Counted from the first letter of the stretch, positions 1-13,425 are shown. The stretch: DNA of 64,000 nt from Paracentrotus lividus (GCA_940671915.1 CALNVZ010000174.1:16240220-16304219), one strand, 5' to 3'. Notes: a model not told the origin generated them from the sequence alone. Translations and numbers: made by a program.

Positions 1-764
1 TTCACTAACAGCGAAAAATGGTGTGAAAGCAGGACCTCCGAAATGGCGACAAGAAGCCAATCGTCTAAGAATGCGAAAATCCGAAGGCCCTTGCCCCTGA
101 GGAAAGACATCAAAGCCGAGACCACCCTGGTGACGACTCTGGGAGCGGGACGAAGACCGAAAAGAAGGACTTTGAAGCGAAAAGTCTCCTTTCCTACAGC
201 AAACCCCAAAAGATCCCTCGACGAAGGGTCTATTGGGATGTGGAAATAGGCATCGCTCAGGTCGAGGGACACCGCAAAGTCGTCCTGATCGAGAGCCGGA
301 AGAATAGAGGCTAGATGGTCCATCCTGAAGGGTGACTTTGCGATGTGCCTGTTGATCCTCTTCATATTGAGGATCATCCTGAGCGAGCCTGAACATTTGG
401 GGATCACAAAAACGGGGGAGAGACACAGAAGGTCGTGATCCCTCACCCGTCCGACAGCGTCCTTTTTCAGGAGTGAGGTTTCTTCCGAAACAGTATGTTC
501 CTGAAAAAGGATCGATTGCGGCGGTGATCGACTTCGGATAACACCCCTTGAAAGAGGCTCTTCTAGAACTATCCGAAGTCCGTTCTTGATCACGGAGAGG
601 ACGCAGACATCGTCCGTGATCGACTTCCAAGCCGGAAGAAACTTCCGAAGTCGAACGTCCACACCGCGATGATCTCCAAGCGAACTCGGGAAGTCATCTG
701 GAAAAATGCTTCCCGCCCCGACGAAAGGGCTGAATCTTCGAAGCCTCGGGAAGAGCCCTACACC
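1..764 (-). mobile_element. DIRS-like retrotransposon, reverse transcriptase reading frame (partial)
   Basis: Read on the - strand, one frame is open from the stop codon at 767-765 to the window edge, about 254 codons. It encodes a reverse transcriptase core: an upstream segment with SPVFVIPK and LRMILNMKRINR, motif A SLDLSDAYFHIPI, motif B LLFGLRPAPR (the LPFGL-AP block), and motif C FLDDWLL (the YxDD catalytic pair). The D-AYFHIPI and LDDWLL forms are typical of the DIRS/PAT/Ngaro group of tyrosine-recombinase retroelements rather than of gypsy elements. RNase H, methyltransferase-like and recombinase parts would lie beyond the left edge. The absence of stops suggests a fairly recent copy. 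High CpG and GC content sets it apart from the AT-rich sequence after 3790. Class call is by motif recognition; exact family unknown. Confidence 0.82.
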
Positions 765-2200
765 TCACGTCCTCGACGAGGAGTCTGGTCTTGAAAGACA
801 CCTGTCGACATAAGAATCATGAGAAAGGTCGGTTACCCTACGATCCTAGGAGGAGCTGCCGGGCCGACCGGGCAGGACGGGAGCCCTCTTGTCTTCTTCT
901 TCTTGCCCTTCCTGAAAAGAGGAGCTTTGAAGAAGCCAGGTTTAAACCAACCTAGAGGACGATGGGGCCTGACGAACATCTCTAATAGATGTAGACAGTT
1001 CCCTGCGGCCTTCTTACGTAGTCAACTTCTTATAGCAAGAGTCTGCCAAGTTGCTCCGCAAAGGAAGGGGAAGTCACGTCAATCTCTTGACCATATCGGA
1101 TGAGGGATTGCTTGATATGAGAAGTCTCAAGCACATGAACCTCTCACGGGCATTATCCAGCAAGGTGGATGTAGCCCGCAACTGAGAAAACAACGGGAGA
1201 AGAAACTCCCTAAGGCCAGAGAATCTCACGCCCACTGGCGGAGAAAGGCCCAACTCGTGGGCGAAATGTCAAAAACAGACTTTGTCAGATTTCGAAAAGG
1301 TAGTCTTCCCGATCTTATCGAAAAACATCAGCCAACTTCAGGACCTCCGGGGAGATGCGCTTTGGTTGTAAAGGACCATCGTCCCCTTCCACAAAGATAC
1401 CCGAAATTGTCTCAGAATATCTTGTGAGCTTTCCTAGGTTAAGTAGAAGTACAAGACGAATTCTCTCTTTATGAATGTCCTGTACTCGAAGCTGAAAAGA
1501 CGTAATAGCTTTCGACCTACCCGAAAAGAAACTTTACGCCCCTCCGAAGTTTCAGGGTCACTTCCGACCTCTGGAACGTATTTATGAAATAAGCCTGTGA
1601 CTCGCTTCGCCAAAGAAGCTCTACAACGACTTCAGGTACAACTTCGTCGGATGAAATATCCACCGAAGCATTAACCTGGGAGGGATCCGCGTATCAACCA
1701 TAACCGAATGGCGGTACAAGGGAGTCGGATGAGATTCAAACCATGAGTCGTGAGAATCAGCCACCGAAACGATCTCATCGTCTGACGAGGAAGCATCCAG
1801 CTCCTCACAAGGAGGGTGGGCACCACCCATAGAGGTGAGTCGGAAGTGGTGACGTACTCGCTGTCTCGTAACGTTAACCCACTCGCAAACCTCCGGAGGT
1901 ACACCCAAACTACCAGATCGGCATCCGGGAGTTGATGTCTACCCGAAAAGGAAGTGTCCAACCTGAGGGGGACAGGGTTCCTAACGAAAACCGGATCCGG
2001 GTTCTGCGGCAACGAACGAAGTCGCTCTGAACACCGAAGGCGCCCGACTGTAAAGGGGCACTGATCCGCGCGGAACCGGATCGGATCCGAAACTGCAAGT
2101 CTACGACGCTTCACTACGGAAGAGCCCGCCTCAGATGCGGTGCGATCCGAAAGGAAACCGACTTGGAAGACGGGTGTTGGCTTCAAAAAGAAACGCCCGC
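765..2200 (-). mobile_element. Probable gag-like (ORF1) region of the DIRS-like element, broken
   Basis: This lies upstream of the reverse transcriptase in the element's sense direction and keeps the same CpG-rich composition. Overlapping - strand frames (1671-2186 and 1621-1908) carry charged, serine-rich stretches such as ASSSDDEIVSVADSHDS. A short Lys/Arg/Pro/Gly-rich tail (around 830-945) resembles the basic C-terminus of DIRS ORF1 proteins. No single frame runs through, so indels have probably broken it or the two ORFs overlap. There is no recognisable domain; the call rests on position and composition. Confidence 0.45.
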
Positions 2201-2306
2201 CTATAACGGACCCTGGCTCCGAACAGAAATCGGAGCGGGATCCGGAAAACGTTCACGCCTCACCGACGTAGTATCCGAAAGGAAGGGGACACACTCCGAT
2301 CTTAAA

Positions 2307-2830
2307 AACGGAGAGAGACGGACCCCCGCCACCAAAGGTGGTGACCGGACATTGTCGGGGACGTCCCGCTCTACCGGATACCCGCCGACAAGTAACAAAG
2401 CGACGGCTTTGGACGTGTCAGCCGGGCTAGTGAGGAACCGACGTGCGGCCTACTATCCGAGGATACAGGTCCGCCTTGGACGGTATTCACTCCCAAAACC
2501 GGTACGGAAACCGACTTGCGGATCCGATTACCTCAGTTTAAGGGAACGGCGCCGATATCCGTTTGAAAACGGAGAGATACGGACCCCGCCATCAAAGGTG
2601 GCGACCGGATATAGTCGGGGACGTCCCGCTCTGCCGGATATCCGCCGACAAGTAACAGAGCGACGGCTCTGGACATGTCATCCGGGCTAGTGAGTAACGA
2701 CAAGCGGCCTACTATCCGAGGATATAGGTCCGTCTTGAACGGTACTCACCCCCAAAACCGGTACGAAACCGACTCGCGGATCCGATTTACCTCAGTTAAG
2801 GGTACGGCGCCGATATCCGCGTCGGTCAAA
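2307..2830. repeat. Two direct tandem copies of a 261-bp unit in the DIRS-like element
   Basis: Unit 1 (2307-2567) and unit 2 (2568 to about 2830) align along their full length. Both begin with AACGGAGAGA-ACGGACCCC, contain GTCGGGGACGTCCCGCTC, and end with ACGGCGCCGATATCCG. The - strand translation repeats DIGAVPLT. The copies differ by scattered substitutions and small indels, and 261 is a multiple of three, so the repeat could have extended a gag protein. Confidence 0.8.
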
Positions 2831-3790
2831 CTCGATAGAGAAACCGAGCTCGATCCGGTTATGCCAGGCGAAGCCTGAGGCACAATGGGATTCGGCACCG
2901 TGAGAGAAATGAACCCAGCACCTTCAGCCTGAACTGAATTAGCCAGTGAACGGCCACCGTTGATGAAACCGATGTAGTAACCGTTTATGACCTCCGTTAG
3001 TCGAACGGGCAAAGGATTATGGAACTCGGCGGCGAGGGCCGTGAGTCCGCTCATCACCTGGACGCTGTGCCAAACCTGTCAGGTATCAACGGTCCCGTAT
3101 TTGAGGGACCGACGATCCCGAGCAGCGAGGTTTTGTCCGCCAGTGTTCGACCCAAATATACTACCCCGCAAGTCCGAGGGTGGTGAAGAAGGAGAAGGAC
3201 GGCGTCTAAGCCTCTTCAAACGACAAGCCTCTCACCCCTGCAGGGGGACTTCTCAGAAGAAAACACACGCCTGCTCGCTAATTTCTTCCCGCTTCTTCTT
3301 ATTTGAAGAAGACACGAGAAGAAAATAGACAAGACGAATCTGTAAATAAAAGAGAAAGAAAAGTGTTAATACACAAAGGGGGTAAATAGGCGGGTCTAAC
3401 AAAGAAGCGGAGCACAAAACTCTGTGCGCCGCAAAACACACACAACACTCAAACGTAAACCACGACACGTATTACATACACGCAGTAATGAACGTACGAA
3501 AGTCTACGGGAAGAGAGCGCGTGAAAGTAAACGATCACCGAGAGATAAAAGCTATCAAATCTCGGTAAAACCAAAAAACTAGACCCAAAAAGAGAGCTCA
3601 GAATACTCAATATGATTATCCTGAGAAATATAACCTCTCAAAACACCGCAAGGTAGTCCCAAAAAGGGAGAAAAACACGCTATTTTTGGCGCAGGCAAAA
3701 TACACGACTTATCTCGACGGAGGCGAAGAGATTAGAGGAAGAGTATCAGATTGCGCGCGGCCGCATCCTTATCAATGGAGGGCGCCATTC
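2831..3790 (-). mobile_element. Leading end of the DIRS-like element (start of ORF1 and 5' region), boundary uncertain
   Basis: A - strand frame 3057-2746 starts with Met and enters the 261-bp repeats, so it may be the N-terminus of ORF1. The rest, 3060-3790, is CpG-rich, has no long frame, and stops abruptly near 3790, where the sequence becomes AT-rich. I could not find the paired terminal repeat because the other end is outside the window. Confidence 0.4.
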
Positions 3791-6700
3791 AAGGGGGGTG
3801 GGGGTAAATAGGCAAATAATAAGGCAAAAATATTTCGGTGAAAATTTCGAATTAGTGGCGATTTGAGGTCAAATAGCAATGGTAGGCAAATGTATAGTTC
3901 TATTGAAGTAAATTAGAATATAACTGTAATATGAATGACAAAAAATGACTGCATGGTTTGTTGATATTAACATGCAATCAAATCATATGAGTTGGCTACA
4001 GCTTATAATATGGTAAAGATATTTAAAATGCCTCTATGAGTCTTCTCTACTGTGTACACTTTCATACATGTACCAGGGATATTTCCCTGCATGTACATAA
4101 CACAAAATTTCTTCAGTGATTGAAGAAAGTTATTAAGGGTACTGTTTGAAACTTATTTCATATTGAAATTTTTCATGACACAAACTGCAAATTTTTAATT
4201 TGCCTCAATTTAAACACAAAATGACATGGAACAATGCATAAAACTCTGTTTTGTAGAAAAGGCATCAAACATAATGCCAATTATAATGAATATATAGCCT
4301 ACATGACACAAACATTAATTATTTTATCCTTGAACTTTTTTACTTTTGATAGTTCCTAAAAAGCTCATTTAGTCTATTTCCTATCCCCCGAACTTTCCTC
4401 TAATTTATAGCACCCGATTTACCGTCTCTCATTCTCATTAGACCAGTAATTAATTATCCCCGAGTGTGCAGCGATTCAAGGTTGGTTCAATATACCAGTG
4501 TTAAGACCTGACCACCATTTCATAGTGAGATAATAAATTAGTATAATCCTCATTATTTTCATTCCCAAACAGTGGATTATACAAAAGAGCTCATGTCGAC
4601 CACTGAATTGGTTCATTCCCCTAGGTTTACAGGAGGCATTAAGTCCATAGCCACTGAATGGGTTAATCAAATGATTTGAGGCTTGATTATTTAAATAAAA
4701 ACTAGCTTCATCCCCTTGCTTAGATAAATATTCAACAAAATCTGAATTTCATATTAATTTTTCAAGATTTAAAATACGTCCAAATACGCATCCATGTAAC
4801 AAGTCACACATGACATTAAAAACAGGGTTTTGCAGGCCGTACTTAGTCAAAAATAATTTAATGTTTATCATTTAAAAAGCTATATTGACATTTTGATTAT
4901 TTGTAAATTAAATCAGTGCACTTGCAGGCTATCATAAAAAGTGCATTGCACTTTGAAAGGGCAAATATTTTAGACATGGGTGATATTTATGACATAAAAA
5001 TATTTTTATTAAAATTCACTTTGCTCTGAATCTTCTTTTATTAATATAGGCCCTATGTTTATCATACATATATACATGTAGCTATTAACAGTACAAATGT
5101 ACCTCTATTTTACTCTCTCTTTTGGGGGGATGGTCACTTCATGTGGGGGAGGGGCAGTTGTCTAGGGGCAGATTTCCTGATACCATATAGCCTACATGTG
5201 TACATCAACAATTCATGTAGGGCCTACATTGAAAATATAGGCATGAATTTCATCAACTTGCCAGGTTGACCCTAAACTTATAAGCTAACTTGACTTTTCC
5301 TGTTACATGTATGAGTCTTTTTCATCTTTCCGACTGTGCTGGGAAAATAACAAATTTTCAATTAAGGGCCCAGGTCAAAGTTGTAAAACAGGTTTACATT
5401 TAGTTTTCAAAGAGATTGGTGTGAGTCAATTCTCACACCAGTTAGTGAATACGAGAGACAAGGAAAAAGGGAAGAGGTTCGATTTGTAATAAATAGACCT
5501 AGATAATTACAAAATTTAAATCCAGAGAAATATTATGATAGCTCTCTCCAGTCAACTTTCAGGAAAACAGCTTCTGAATACACACTGCCAGAAACAGGGA
5601 CAGTCCAATGAATTCTGTGAAAGGGTAGGCTTATATTAGATGTAAAAATGTCATTCTATACAGCCGCGGATCCAGGGGGGGGGGGGTGCTAGTGCACCAC
5701 GTTAAAATCTGAAAAACATTTTTTTTTTTTTTTTGCTTGTCAATTCTTTGGGCCGAACAATAGGATGACCTGACCCTACCCCTATATGAATACGTTTGAA
5801 ATTTTCAACCCCCCCCCCCCCTCGCTTATCAGGCCGTGAAAAAAAATGTGACGTGAAAAATCTTAAGGTACCTTGTACCTTTTAGCCCCCCCCCCCCCCC
5901 CCCCCCGCCGTAAAAGTCCATTTCTGGATCCGCGCCTGATATAGACAATTAAATCAATGTAAACAATAATCGATTATTCTGTCCTCCAAGATAATCACAC
6001 ATATACCTTGAATAAATTTTGAAATTTCCCTATTATTATAAGAGATACAATCTTTAAAATTGCTTAAATACATGAAAGGGGCCTACTTCTTTATACTGAA
6101 GCTGTAAATTGTTTATTTTAACCAATTTAAACCTTAATTAGATGAATTTAAAAAGAATATTTGATGTTTTGTTTTTGTTTTTTTATGAAAAAATCCTTAT
6201 CATTTGCTTGAAATTGTGTATTTTCTTGAAAACTATACTCAAGAATACTTGAGAAGCTACAAAGAACTGTGGAAGCATGTGGATATATAAGAGAAATACC
6301 AGGCTCAGTGTGTAGAGTCGTCAATGCAGTTTGCTTTCCAAGCCTCCCATGAGGTACAATTAGGAGTCGTAAATCTGACAATATATTTAACATGGCATCT
6401 ATCTTGGCTACCAAACTCCTTGCAAAGGTCAAGCTTTAATGGCCTAAATAGAAGGTTGGAAAATTATTTATTATTTGCATTACTGGCCAGACTGGGTGAA
6501 GAAAATTAAAGGATAAAGTTACACCCGTGCTCAATAAATTTGGAATTTGGAATACCTCCTAGTGCTAGATTTATGTCACTTTATTTTCCTTGTCTGCAAC
6601 AGAGTAAACACTCACATGTATCATTTCAAAGGTTATTACATCATAAATAACTTTATAATGAATGGGTTTGAAGCTCCTTGAGTATACCATGGATGGACAC

Positions 6701-9700
6701 TACTAGGCGAAATCATGACTTCTTCGCATCTACTCCACTCCTATTGATCACAAAAATGTAATAATTATCTGAAGACAAATACTTTTTGCCTCAAGAGTAC
6801 TCGCAAATCTATACTCTAAAGTTCAAACATAACCTAAAACATGGATATATCCATGCCTAAACAACCCCTTGCACAGAATTTCTGGCCAGGTAGCAGGGTA
6901 AACTTCGAGCCTCAATTTGATTGAGCTTTGGTGTAGGTCTGTACAAGTACATGTACACTTAAATATAATTGGAATAATATGAGGAAATACTTTGAATAAT
7001 TCATTTGCATCCCTTGAACATTAGAGTAAATTACAATCTCTGTAAAATTCATTGGTAAAAAAATAATTTTATTTTTCAGGAACTGACATTGTTCTTCACA
7101 TAAACATTTTGTCTTCTGAAGTGGTACAAAATAACAAGACATTCATTTGGCCAAATTGAGGACTGTATCCTTCCTTGTTTACCTTCTAGGTTTTCCACTC
7201 AGAAAGGAGGTCATCTTGTTATCTCATCTTGACCTCTTACCTAACACCTTAATTCAAATGGAGCTACCGACTGACTGAAGAGGTCATCAGGAGCAGGGGA
7301 TGGATTATCATCCTTCATGTTCATGACTGGGTATAATGATTGACAGGATTTTGTGCCTCAGGTCGATTACAAACCAGACAAATTTGACTTTTAAAAATGT
7401 TTCTAGCCTACTTACTATTTAAATAATTAGTGAAACTGTTTTGTTATGATTGAAAAGTTACATTTGTATTTAATATCAATGGTGAAATTTGAGCCCCCCC
7501 CCCAAAAAAAAAAAAAATACAAGAATAGGCCTACACAATTTAGGCCTCACAGACATGGATGTACTTTTACAAATTTCAACATACGTAAGCTTATATATTT
7601 GTTTAATAAGAAAGCTGCAAAATGGTGTCAAGCCTTCAAAGTTTTCTAGCATTGAATCGCCCAGACGGGTCCAGTGAACTTGAAGATTGAGGAAGTATCC
7701 AAACTTGGAATAGACTTAGAATAATATTCATTATTTTTATTGCAGGAACTTCCCTGTGATTTTAGTATTCCCTTTTACAGTCCTCCTGTTTATACACATG
7801 AATATCATTACCAATAATGTTTATTGGCAGATTGAATAACCAATTAATAGTTTATTTTCGGCCCTAGATAGAATCCATTTTTTATGGACAGCTTTCAAGG
7901 AAACATGAGGAATCACTTGCTGGTATATTTCAAATATTTACTATGTAAGCTAACTGTCATTAAATATCAAAAAGTACTTTTGAGGTCTAGTTTTTATTGG
8001 TTACTTGAATTGAATTTTGAACTTTCAAGAAATATAAACCTCAACATTCTTTTTGATATTATATGGCACTAGGTTCCAATTACAAATAAAATATAAAAGG
8101 AAATAGGCCTACATGACGTATCTACATGTATTTCCAATTTTATTAACTTCCTGTTAAATACGCGATTATGAAATGTTGAAATGAACTTTAAAGCAAGGCT
8201 ATAAATATGAATGATTCTTCAAATGTGATTTTCACCTTATCAGGAAGTGAAATATAATACACACTACTACGTGTTCATACTTGTAACATAGGCCCCCTCA
8301 TGTATATTCAATAAAGCCAGCCGTATAAGTACATTTTGTAATCTACTTCAATCACACAGAACCTGCATACATACACATGTATCTCCCTTGACTGACAGGC
8401 GGAGAATGAACTTCACACCCCAACATATCCTCTAGCCTCTCAACATTTGACCCTTCCATCCGTCTGAGGGTCAATGCCCTCTGGCTGACAAACACTAGTA
8501 GCTACTGTACTGATATTACATGTCTGATTGATAAAGTTCTAAGGACAAGTTTCCTTGTTTTTGGATAGGTTACAGATTTGTGACATTTGGTCTGTCCTCA
8601 TTACCGTCAGATTTTGAAACAAAGTATGTAGGCCTACACAGCATACTTCAAAAAGGCAATTATCCAGGTTACAAAATTGGATAAGTCCAACTCATGACTT
8701 CTTTTATATCTATAGACCTAATAGTACACATGTACCTCCAGACTTCTAGAAGTTGGCAAGTTTGAGCTTACATTTGTTGACAAAGTGTGAATCGTAGGCC
8801 TACATGTTTATTTGCCCATGGGCATGTTGTTACGGTCGTTGTCACATCCCCTCTGGATCTCATTCATGGAGTGTGCAAAAATTTGATTTTCAAAAATGAG
8901 AGGCACATGTATTTAACGTTTCATACAGTCATGTTAGGCCCCGCCCAATTAGAACATTATGATCGCCATGAGTTCTGACACGTCGAGGCGAATCGATATC
9001 AAGTTCTAGTTTGAAACGATGATCTGTACATCTCTCTGTTAGTGACCATTCACACAAATAAATCTACTACGATATAGTAATAGTTTTGAAATATTTTACG
9101 TCTGAACAGCCCTACATGTCATATGACCTAACCTTGGTGTTGATCACCTAGAGTCTGTCTACCACAAACTCCAATAGAAACCCATCCCCTCTGGCTTGGC
9201 ATCTACCCAGGTGATGTTTTTATTATGGCTACAAATCAATGACAAAGTGGCTCTCTGTTCCTGGCCTACTTTCATGCAGGCTGAAATGGAAAGTGTTATC
9301 CATAGTTCCTGGTTTTCTTACAGGAACTCAAGGCTTTTGTATTTTTCTCCAATGTCATGGTAACAGTTCTAAAGAAGAAGAAGAAAGAAAAAAAAATTGT
9401 TCATCTTCTAACAAGATCAAGTTGGATTTAATTGGTTCAAGGATCAAATCTGCATGTTATCTATGCTCACTGCATGTACATGTAGGCCTACTAGTTACAA
9501 ACTAATTTTTCTGAAAAAAAATCATGATTTTTTGTTTCAACAATTTCTTTCTTCACTCCTCAGTATTCTAGGTTTACAGGCAACCTACATCACCTGGCTT
9601 GGCCCAATATTTTCACTCCTGCTTACATTTTCATCTCGCATTCAGTAGGACTAAATTGATTCATTTGGCATCGTGTCAATTTACAAAATTTCCCAGGTGA

Positions 9701-10385
9701 CGCATAGGCCTACAAAAGCAACATTGAGGGTTAAATTAAATATTGATGCAGAAAACTGTATGAATTTTATTTTAACAAGCTGATTGATTTTTACAATTGT
9801 AATATAGGCTAATGCCCATGGAAAATCATTACGAGGCATCACAGTCATGTAAATTAAAGAACAAGATGGATGGAAAAACATAAAATACCTCCAAAAATAT
9901 AACGGAGTTTCTGAAAAGCAGGTCTTGTACAACCAAGGACGGCCACGTCCAAGTAGAAATGAGGTCACTGGGTCATGGGTTCACAGGCTGCCTAATTTAA
10001 TGGATTGACCCTGCCAATCCCTAAAGGTTATTTGAGGTCATAATCAGTGTATTTATACAGAAGGGTGTATTGTTTCCATTTGGGTGTGTGGTCACACTAC
10101 ACTTGTGCCAGCCTAAGGAATGGGGGGGGGGGGGGTGGGGTATACCCATAGATTTTGTTTCTTGCACTAACAGGGTTGGCTTGCATCTACATCTTATGTA
10201 TGCACAATATAAATCAAACAGGTTTGAAGTATCCTCAAGAAAACAAATTTACTTAATTTTGTCTCAAGGACTTTTGTACTGTAGGCCTAGTACAATATTA
10301 ATGGTCAACATACAAAAGGTTGGCCCAAAAATGTAATATTTAGTGCAACATACAGAGGGGTAGAGTGTGGAAGAGCAGAGCTGCC
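3791..10385. other. AT-rich intergenic stretch without recognisable genes
   Basis: Open frames here are short and lack family motifs or supporting splice structure. The sequence holds scattered AGGCCTAC and TACATGTA words, poly(G/C) and poly(A/T) runs (near 5675, 5810, 5890, 7495, 10123), and one inverted-repeat element listed separately. I see no coding exons. Confidence 0.6.
5663..5938. mobile_element. Miniature inverted-repeat element with GCGGATCCAG ends
   Basis: The left end reads GCCGCGGATCCAGG and the right end TTTCTGGATCCGCGCC, forming an imperfect terminal inverted repeat around a roughly 275-bp interior of C-, G- and T-homopolymers. There is no coding capacity and no clear target duplication. 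Confidence 0.6.
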
Positions 10386-10904
10386 TTAAAGGAAAAGTTC
10401 ACCCTGGGTTTAAATTGGTTTTTAAAAATGCAGAAAAGTAAAAGAAAAATATGAGGGAAGGTTTGAAGAAAATCAACCAAAAAATAACAAAGTTATTAAT
10501 GTTGAAAATTTTGATTCTGTGACGTCATGTGCGAGCTGCTTTCCTACATGTACATGTATGTTATGTACTGTAAATACCATAAAGTATCTTTTTTTAAAGA
10601 ATTATATTAATTATTTTACCTGTGCAGTTGATATACCATCAAACCTATGTTCATTATACATGCCTCTATCAAATTGACCCATTCCTAAGTCAAGAACCAT
10701 GAAATAAGACAAATTTATTGGGAATTTACATACACTTCACATGGGAGAGCTGCTCAAACGTGACGTCATAGAATCAAAACTTTAAATATATTCATAACTT
10801 CGCTATTTCTTTGTCAATTTTCTTCAAACTTTCACTCATATTTTTATTTTATTTTTTCTGCATTTTTTAAAACCAATAAATTCCAGGGTGAACATCCCCT
10901 TTAA
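10386..10904. mobile_element. TTAA-flanked foldback element
   Basis: Both ends are TTAA followed by matching inverted sequence: TTAAAGGAAAAGTTCACCCT on the left and AGGGTGAACATCCCCTTTAA on the right. The arms stay complementary for well over 100 bp (for example GATTCTGTGACGTCA on the left against TGACGTCATAGAATC on the right). TTAA target sites are used by piggyBac- and Kolobok-type transposases. There is no ORF, so this is a non-autonomous copy. Confidence 0.8.
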
Positions 10905-12183
10905 GTGTACATGTGTAATGACAGTTTAAATTGAAAATCTTTCGAGTGAAGTTTCAGAAATGCATCATGGTGTGGACTGTCGTACATGCCTTTACATAAA
11001 CTTTGTACACATACATCTAATGGTACATCATTCCATGAAATTGAGAAGAAAAAAAAACTTTTAATGTATTAATCTGGCTGACACATATGGCATGCCATAG
11101 GGAATCAAATATTATACATTCCACTTTAACAAATATATATTTCTCTTTTACAAAACCATTTCACTCCAAGAAATATACATATCTCTTTTACAAATTTATT
11201 TCATTCTACTTTAAAAATATGTTTCACTAAAATATATGTCCTTTTTAAAGAAAATACATTTCACTTTTAAAAAAATATATAATATTTTATATATATGTTT
11301 CACTTTTCACAAAATAATATATTTTATTTGTCACAAAATATATATGTTCACTTTTCAAAAAATATATTTATCTTTAAACAAAAATATTTACTTCTCTTTT
11401 GTAAAGAAAAATACATTTCACTTTTCACAAAACAAATATGCTTCACGATCAAAAAAAAAAAAGTGTTTTACTAAAAAAATACATTCCACTTTTCATAAAA
11501 GACATGTATCTCACTTCAGTACATGGAACCCTTCTTGACCGCATCGCATTGTTTATTTAGCTCTCCACGCATACGTTACAAATTCGTGTATGTTTACACT
11601 GCATGTGCGAGTGCGTGTACGAACGCACAGTGACACTATAATTCATTCCTCTATCGCAGTAACCTTTTCACTCGATTTAAAAAAAAATATGTTTCACTTT
11701 ATTAAAAAAAATACATGCCTCATTTTTCTAAACCGAAAGGAGGCGCTACATAGCAGACGCGCGGGTTGATGGCCACATTATGCAGCTCATTGCCATTTTG
11801 TAATAATAGTATTTTATGAGTCAATCACTGCCCCGCGCAGCATGCATAAACAAAAAATGATTAGTTAATAACTGATTAGCCCAATGTTCATTTCAGTTTG
11901 TAAGCTTTAGTATATCATCGATTATAATAGAAAATAGATCAATAGGCCTACATAGAAATGCCTGCTTATCACAGTTCCTAGGAGTTCTTCTTTCCATCAT
12001 TTTTTGTGCTCACAATATGATTAAAATACATACAAAACAAACAGATCAAACAGTAAATGTCATTTAATACATTTAATTCGCTTGCAGATAATTCTTGATG
12101 TAGTTGAATTATTATACAGAAGCGCCTGCCCCTGACTAAGTAAAGTCAAGGCTTGACGTACCAGGTGAGGCAGACATTATATA

Positions 12184-13033
12184 CAGTTTTGCTCAGAAGT
12201 ATTCATACCCCTAGAATTTTTTGGGGTTTTTTCCTTTGTATCTTTCAGCAAATTCCATTTTTTCCATAACGAATGATATAAAACGGTTATGATAGACTTG
12301 ACAAATGCAACATACACATTTTTAGACAAATTTCTTTTTTATTATACTTTATTTCACATTTATGGTAAAAAAGCATGTCACAAGTATTCATACCCCTATG
12401 TATTAACACATATGTAAAATAACTGTAGTTATCGTTCGCAAGACTATTACTTGTGATTACAGCTTCCAGACGTCTTTTGTAGTTGGCGACCAAGTTCCTG
12501 CATGTGCTCACTGGGATTCTGGCCCACTCCTCTTCAACATTGACTCCAGGTCCTTCCGGCTGGATGGTCTTCTGGCCGTTATCTTCATCTTCATCTCTCC
12601 ACAGGTTCTCTATGGGGTTGAGATGGGCTTTGGCTTGGTCATTCTAAAACGCTGATTGCAATGTCTACGAGCCATTTCTTGACTTTATTTTCAACCAACA
12701 TGGCTTAGAAATGTGGCATAACATGTTACAACAATTCAGGTAGCACCTGGACACACAATATGAGTGGCAAAATACTTTTACCAGGAACCAACCGTTACCT
12801 TAGTGCTTCAGGGAGGATAGGGGTATGAATACTTATGAAACAGGATAAAAAACAGAACTATTACCACAGATTACATAATATTCACCTGTCCATATCAAAT
12901 ATACCCTGGAATGTTGCATAACAATTATTTCTACTTGAATATTGGTGAAATTAATCATCCAAGCAACTTGGAGCAAAAAATTTGAAAAATGTAGTTTTTT
13001 TCCCAGGGGTATGAATACTTCTGAGCACAACTG
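12184..13033 (-). mobile_element. Tc1/mariner-like element, internally deleted, TA flanked
   Basis: The ends are CAGTTTTGCTCAGAAGTATT on the left and AATACTTCTGAGCACAACTG on the right, each next to TA. A second copy of AAGTATTCATACCCCTA lies inside the left end (about 12383), and its complement inside the right end (about 12820), giving the IR/DR layout of Tc1-like transposons. The - strand between 12640 and 12430 encodes a Tc1 transposase C-terminal remnant with GVNVEEEWARIP and CRNLVANYKRRLEAVI. The catalytic DDE part is missing. Confidence 0.85.
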
Positions 13034-13231
13034 TAGTATTTTTTGGAGTTCGTTTTTTTTCTGGCTTGTGTTTTTTAATGGAATTGTATTATTCCCGCGA
13101 ACACTACAAGTAAGGAGCCCTTAGTTATATATAAAAAAAAGGATTAATTTGTTACCGAACATCATTTCTAAAACATGTCAAATGTATTCAAGTATGAAAA
13201 ATGAATCGTTCAATCGGTTATAATATTTTGT

Positions 13232-13303
13232 TGAAGCGCTTTTAGAGCAGTTGTTAAAACTGGAAAAGCGCTATATGAATAACCAGATATTATTATCATT
13301 ATA
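13232..13303 (+). repeat. SINE 3' tail fragment
   Basis: Two AAGCGCT boxes (GAAGCGCTTTTAGAGCAG and AAAAGCGCTATATGAATAA) are followed by ATTATTATCATTAT. The arrangement matches the tail of the full SINE at 37821-38165, with no tRNA-like head visible here. Confidence 0.5.
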
Positions 13304-13359
13304 CAGCCTAATTCGTTCTAATTTGTTACCCCAGTCAATTACCACCCCCCCCCCCAAAA

Positions 13360-13425
13360 AAAAAACAACAAACAAACAAACAAAACAAAACAAAACAAAA
13401 AGACCAAAAAACAAAACAAGATCGT
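13360..13425. repeat. (CAAA)n-type microsatellite
   Basis: A C-run and A-run are followed by repeated CAAA and CAAAA units, giving low-complexity reading frames that should not be taken as protein. Confidence 0.85.

Noticed and set aside
819-3328. Several + strand open frames (for example 819-1103, 2163-2690, 2987-3328)
   Set aside because: They lie opposite or within the DIRS-like element, have no family motifs, and are explained by high GC content reducing stop codons.
11236-11538. 100-codon Lys/Phe/Tyr-rich frame, and its counterpart 14524-15036 on the - strand
   Set aside because: Both are translations of the AAGTGAAA-TATATTT repeats in the inverted arms; low complexity, no start context.
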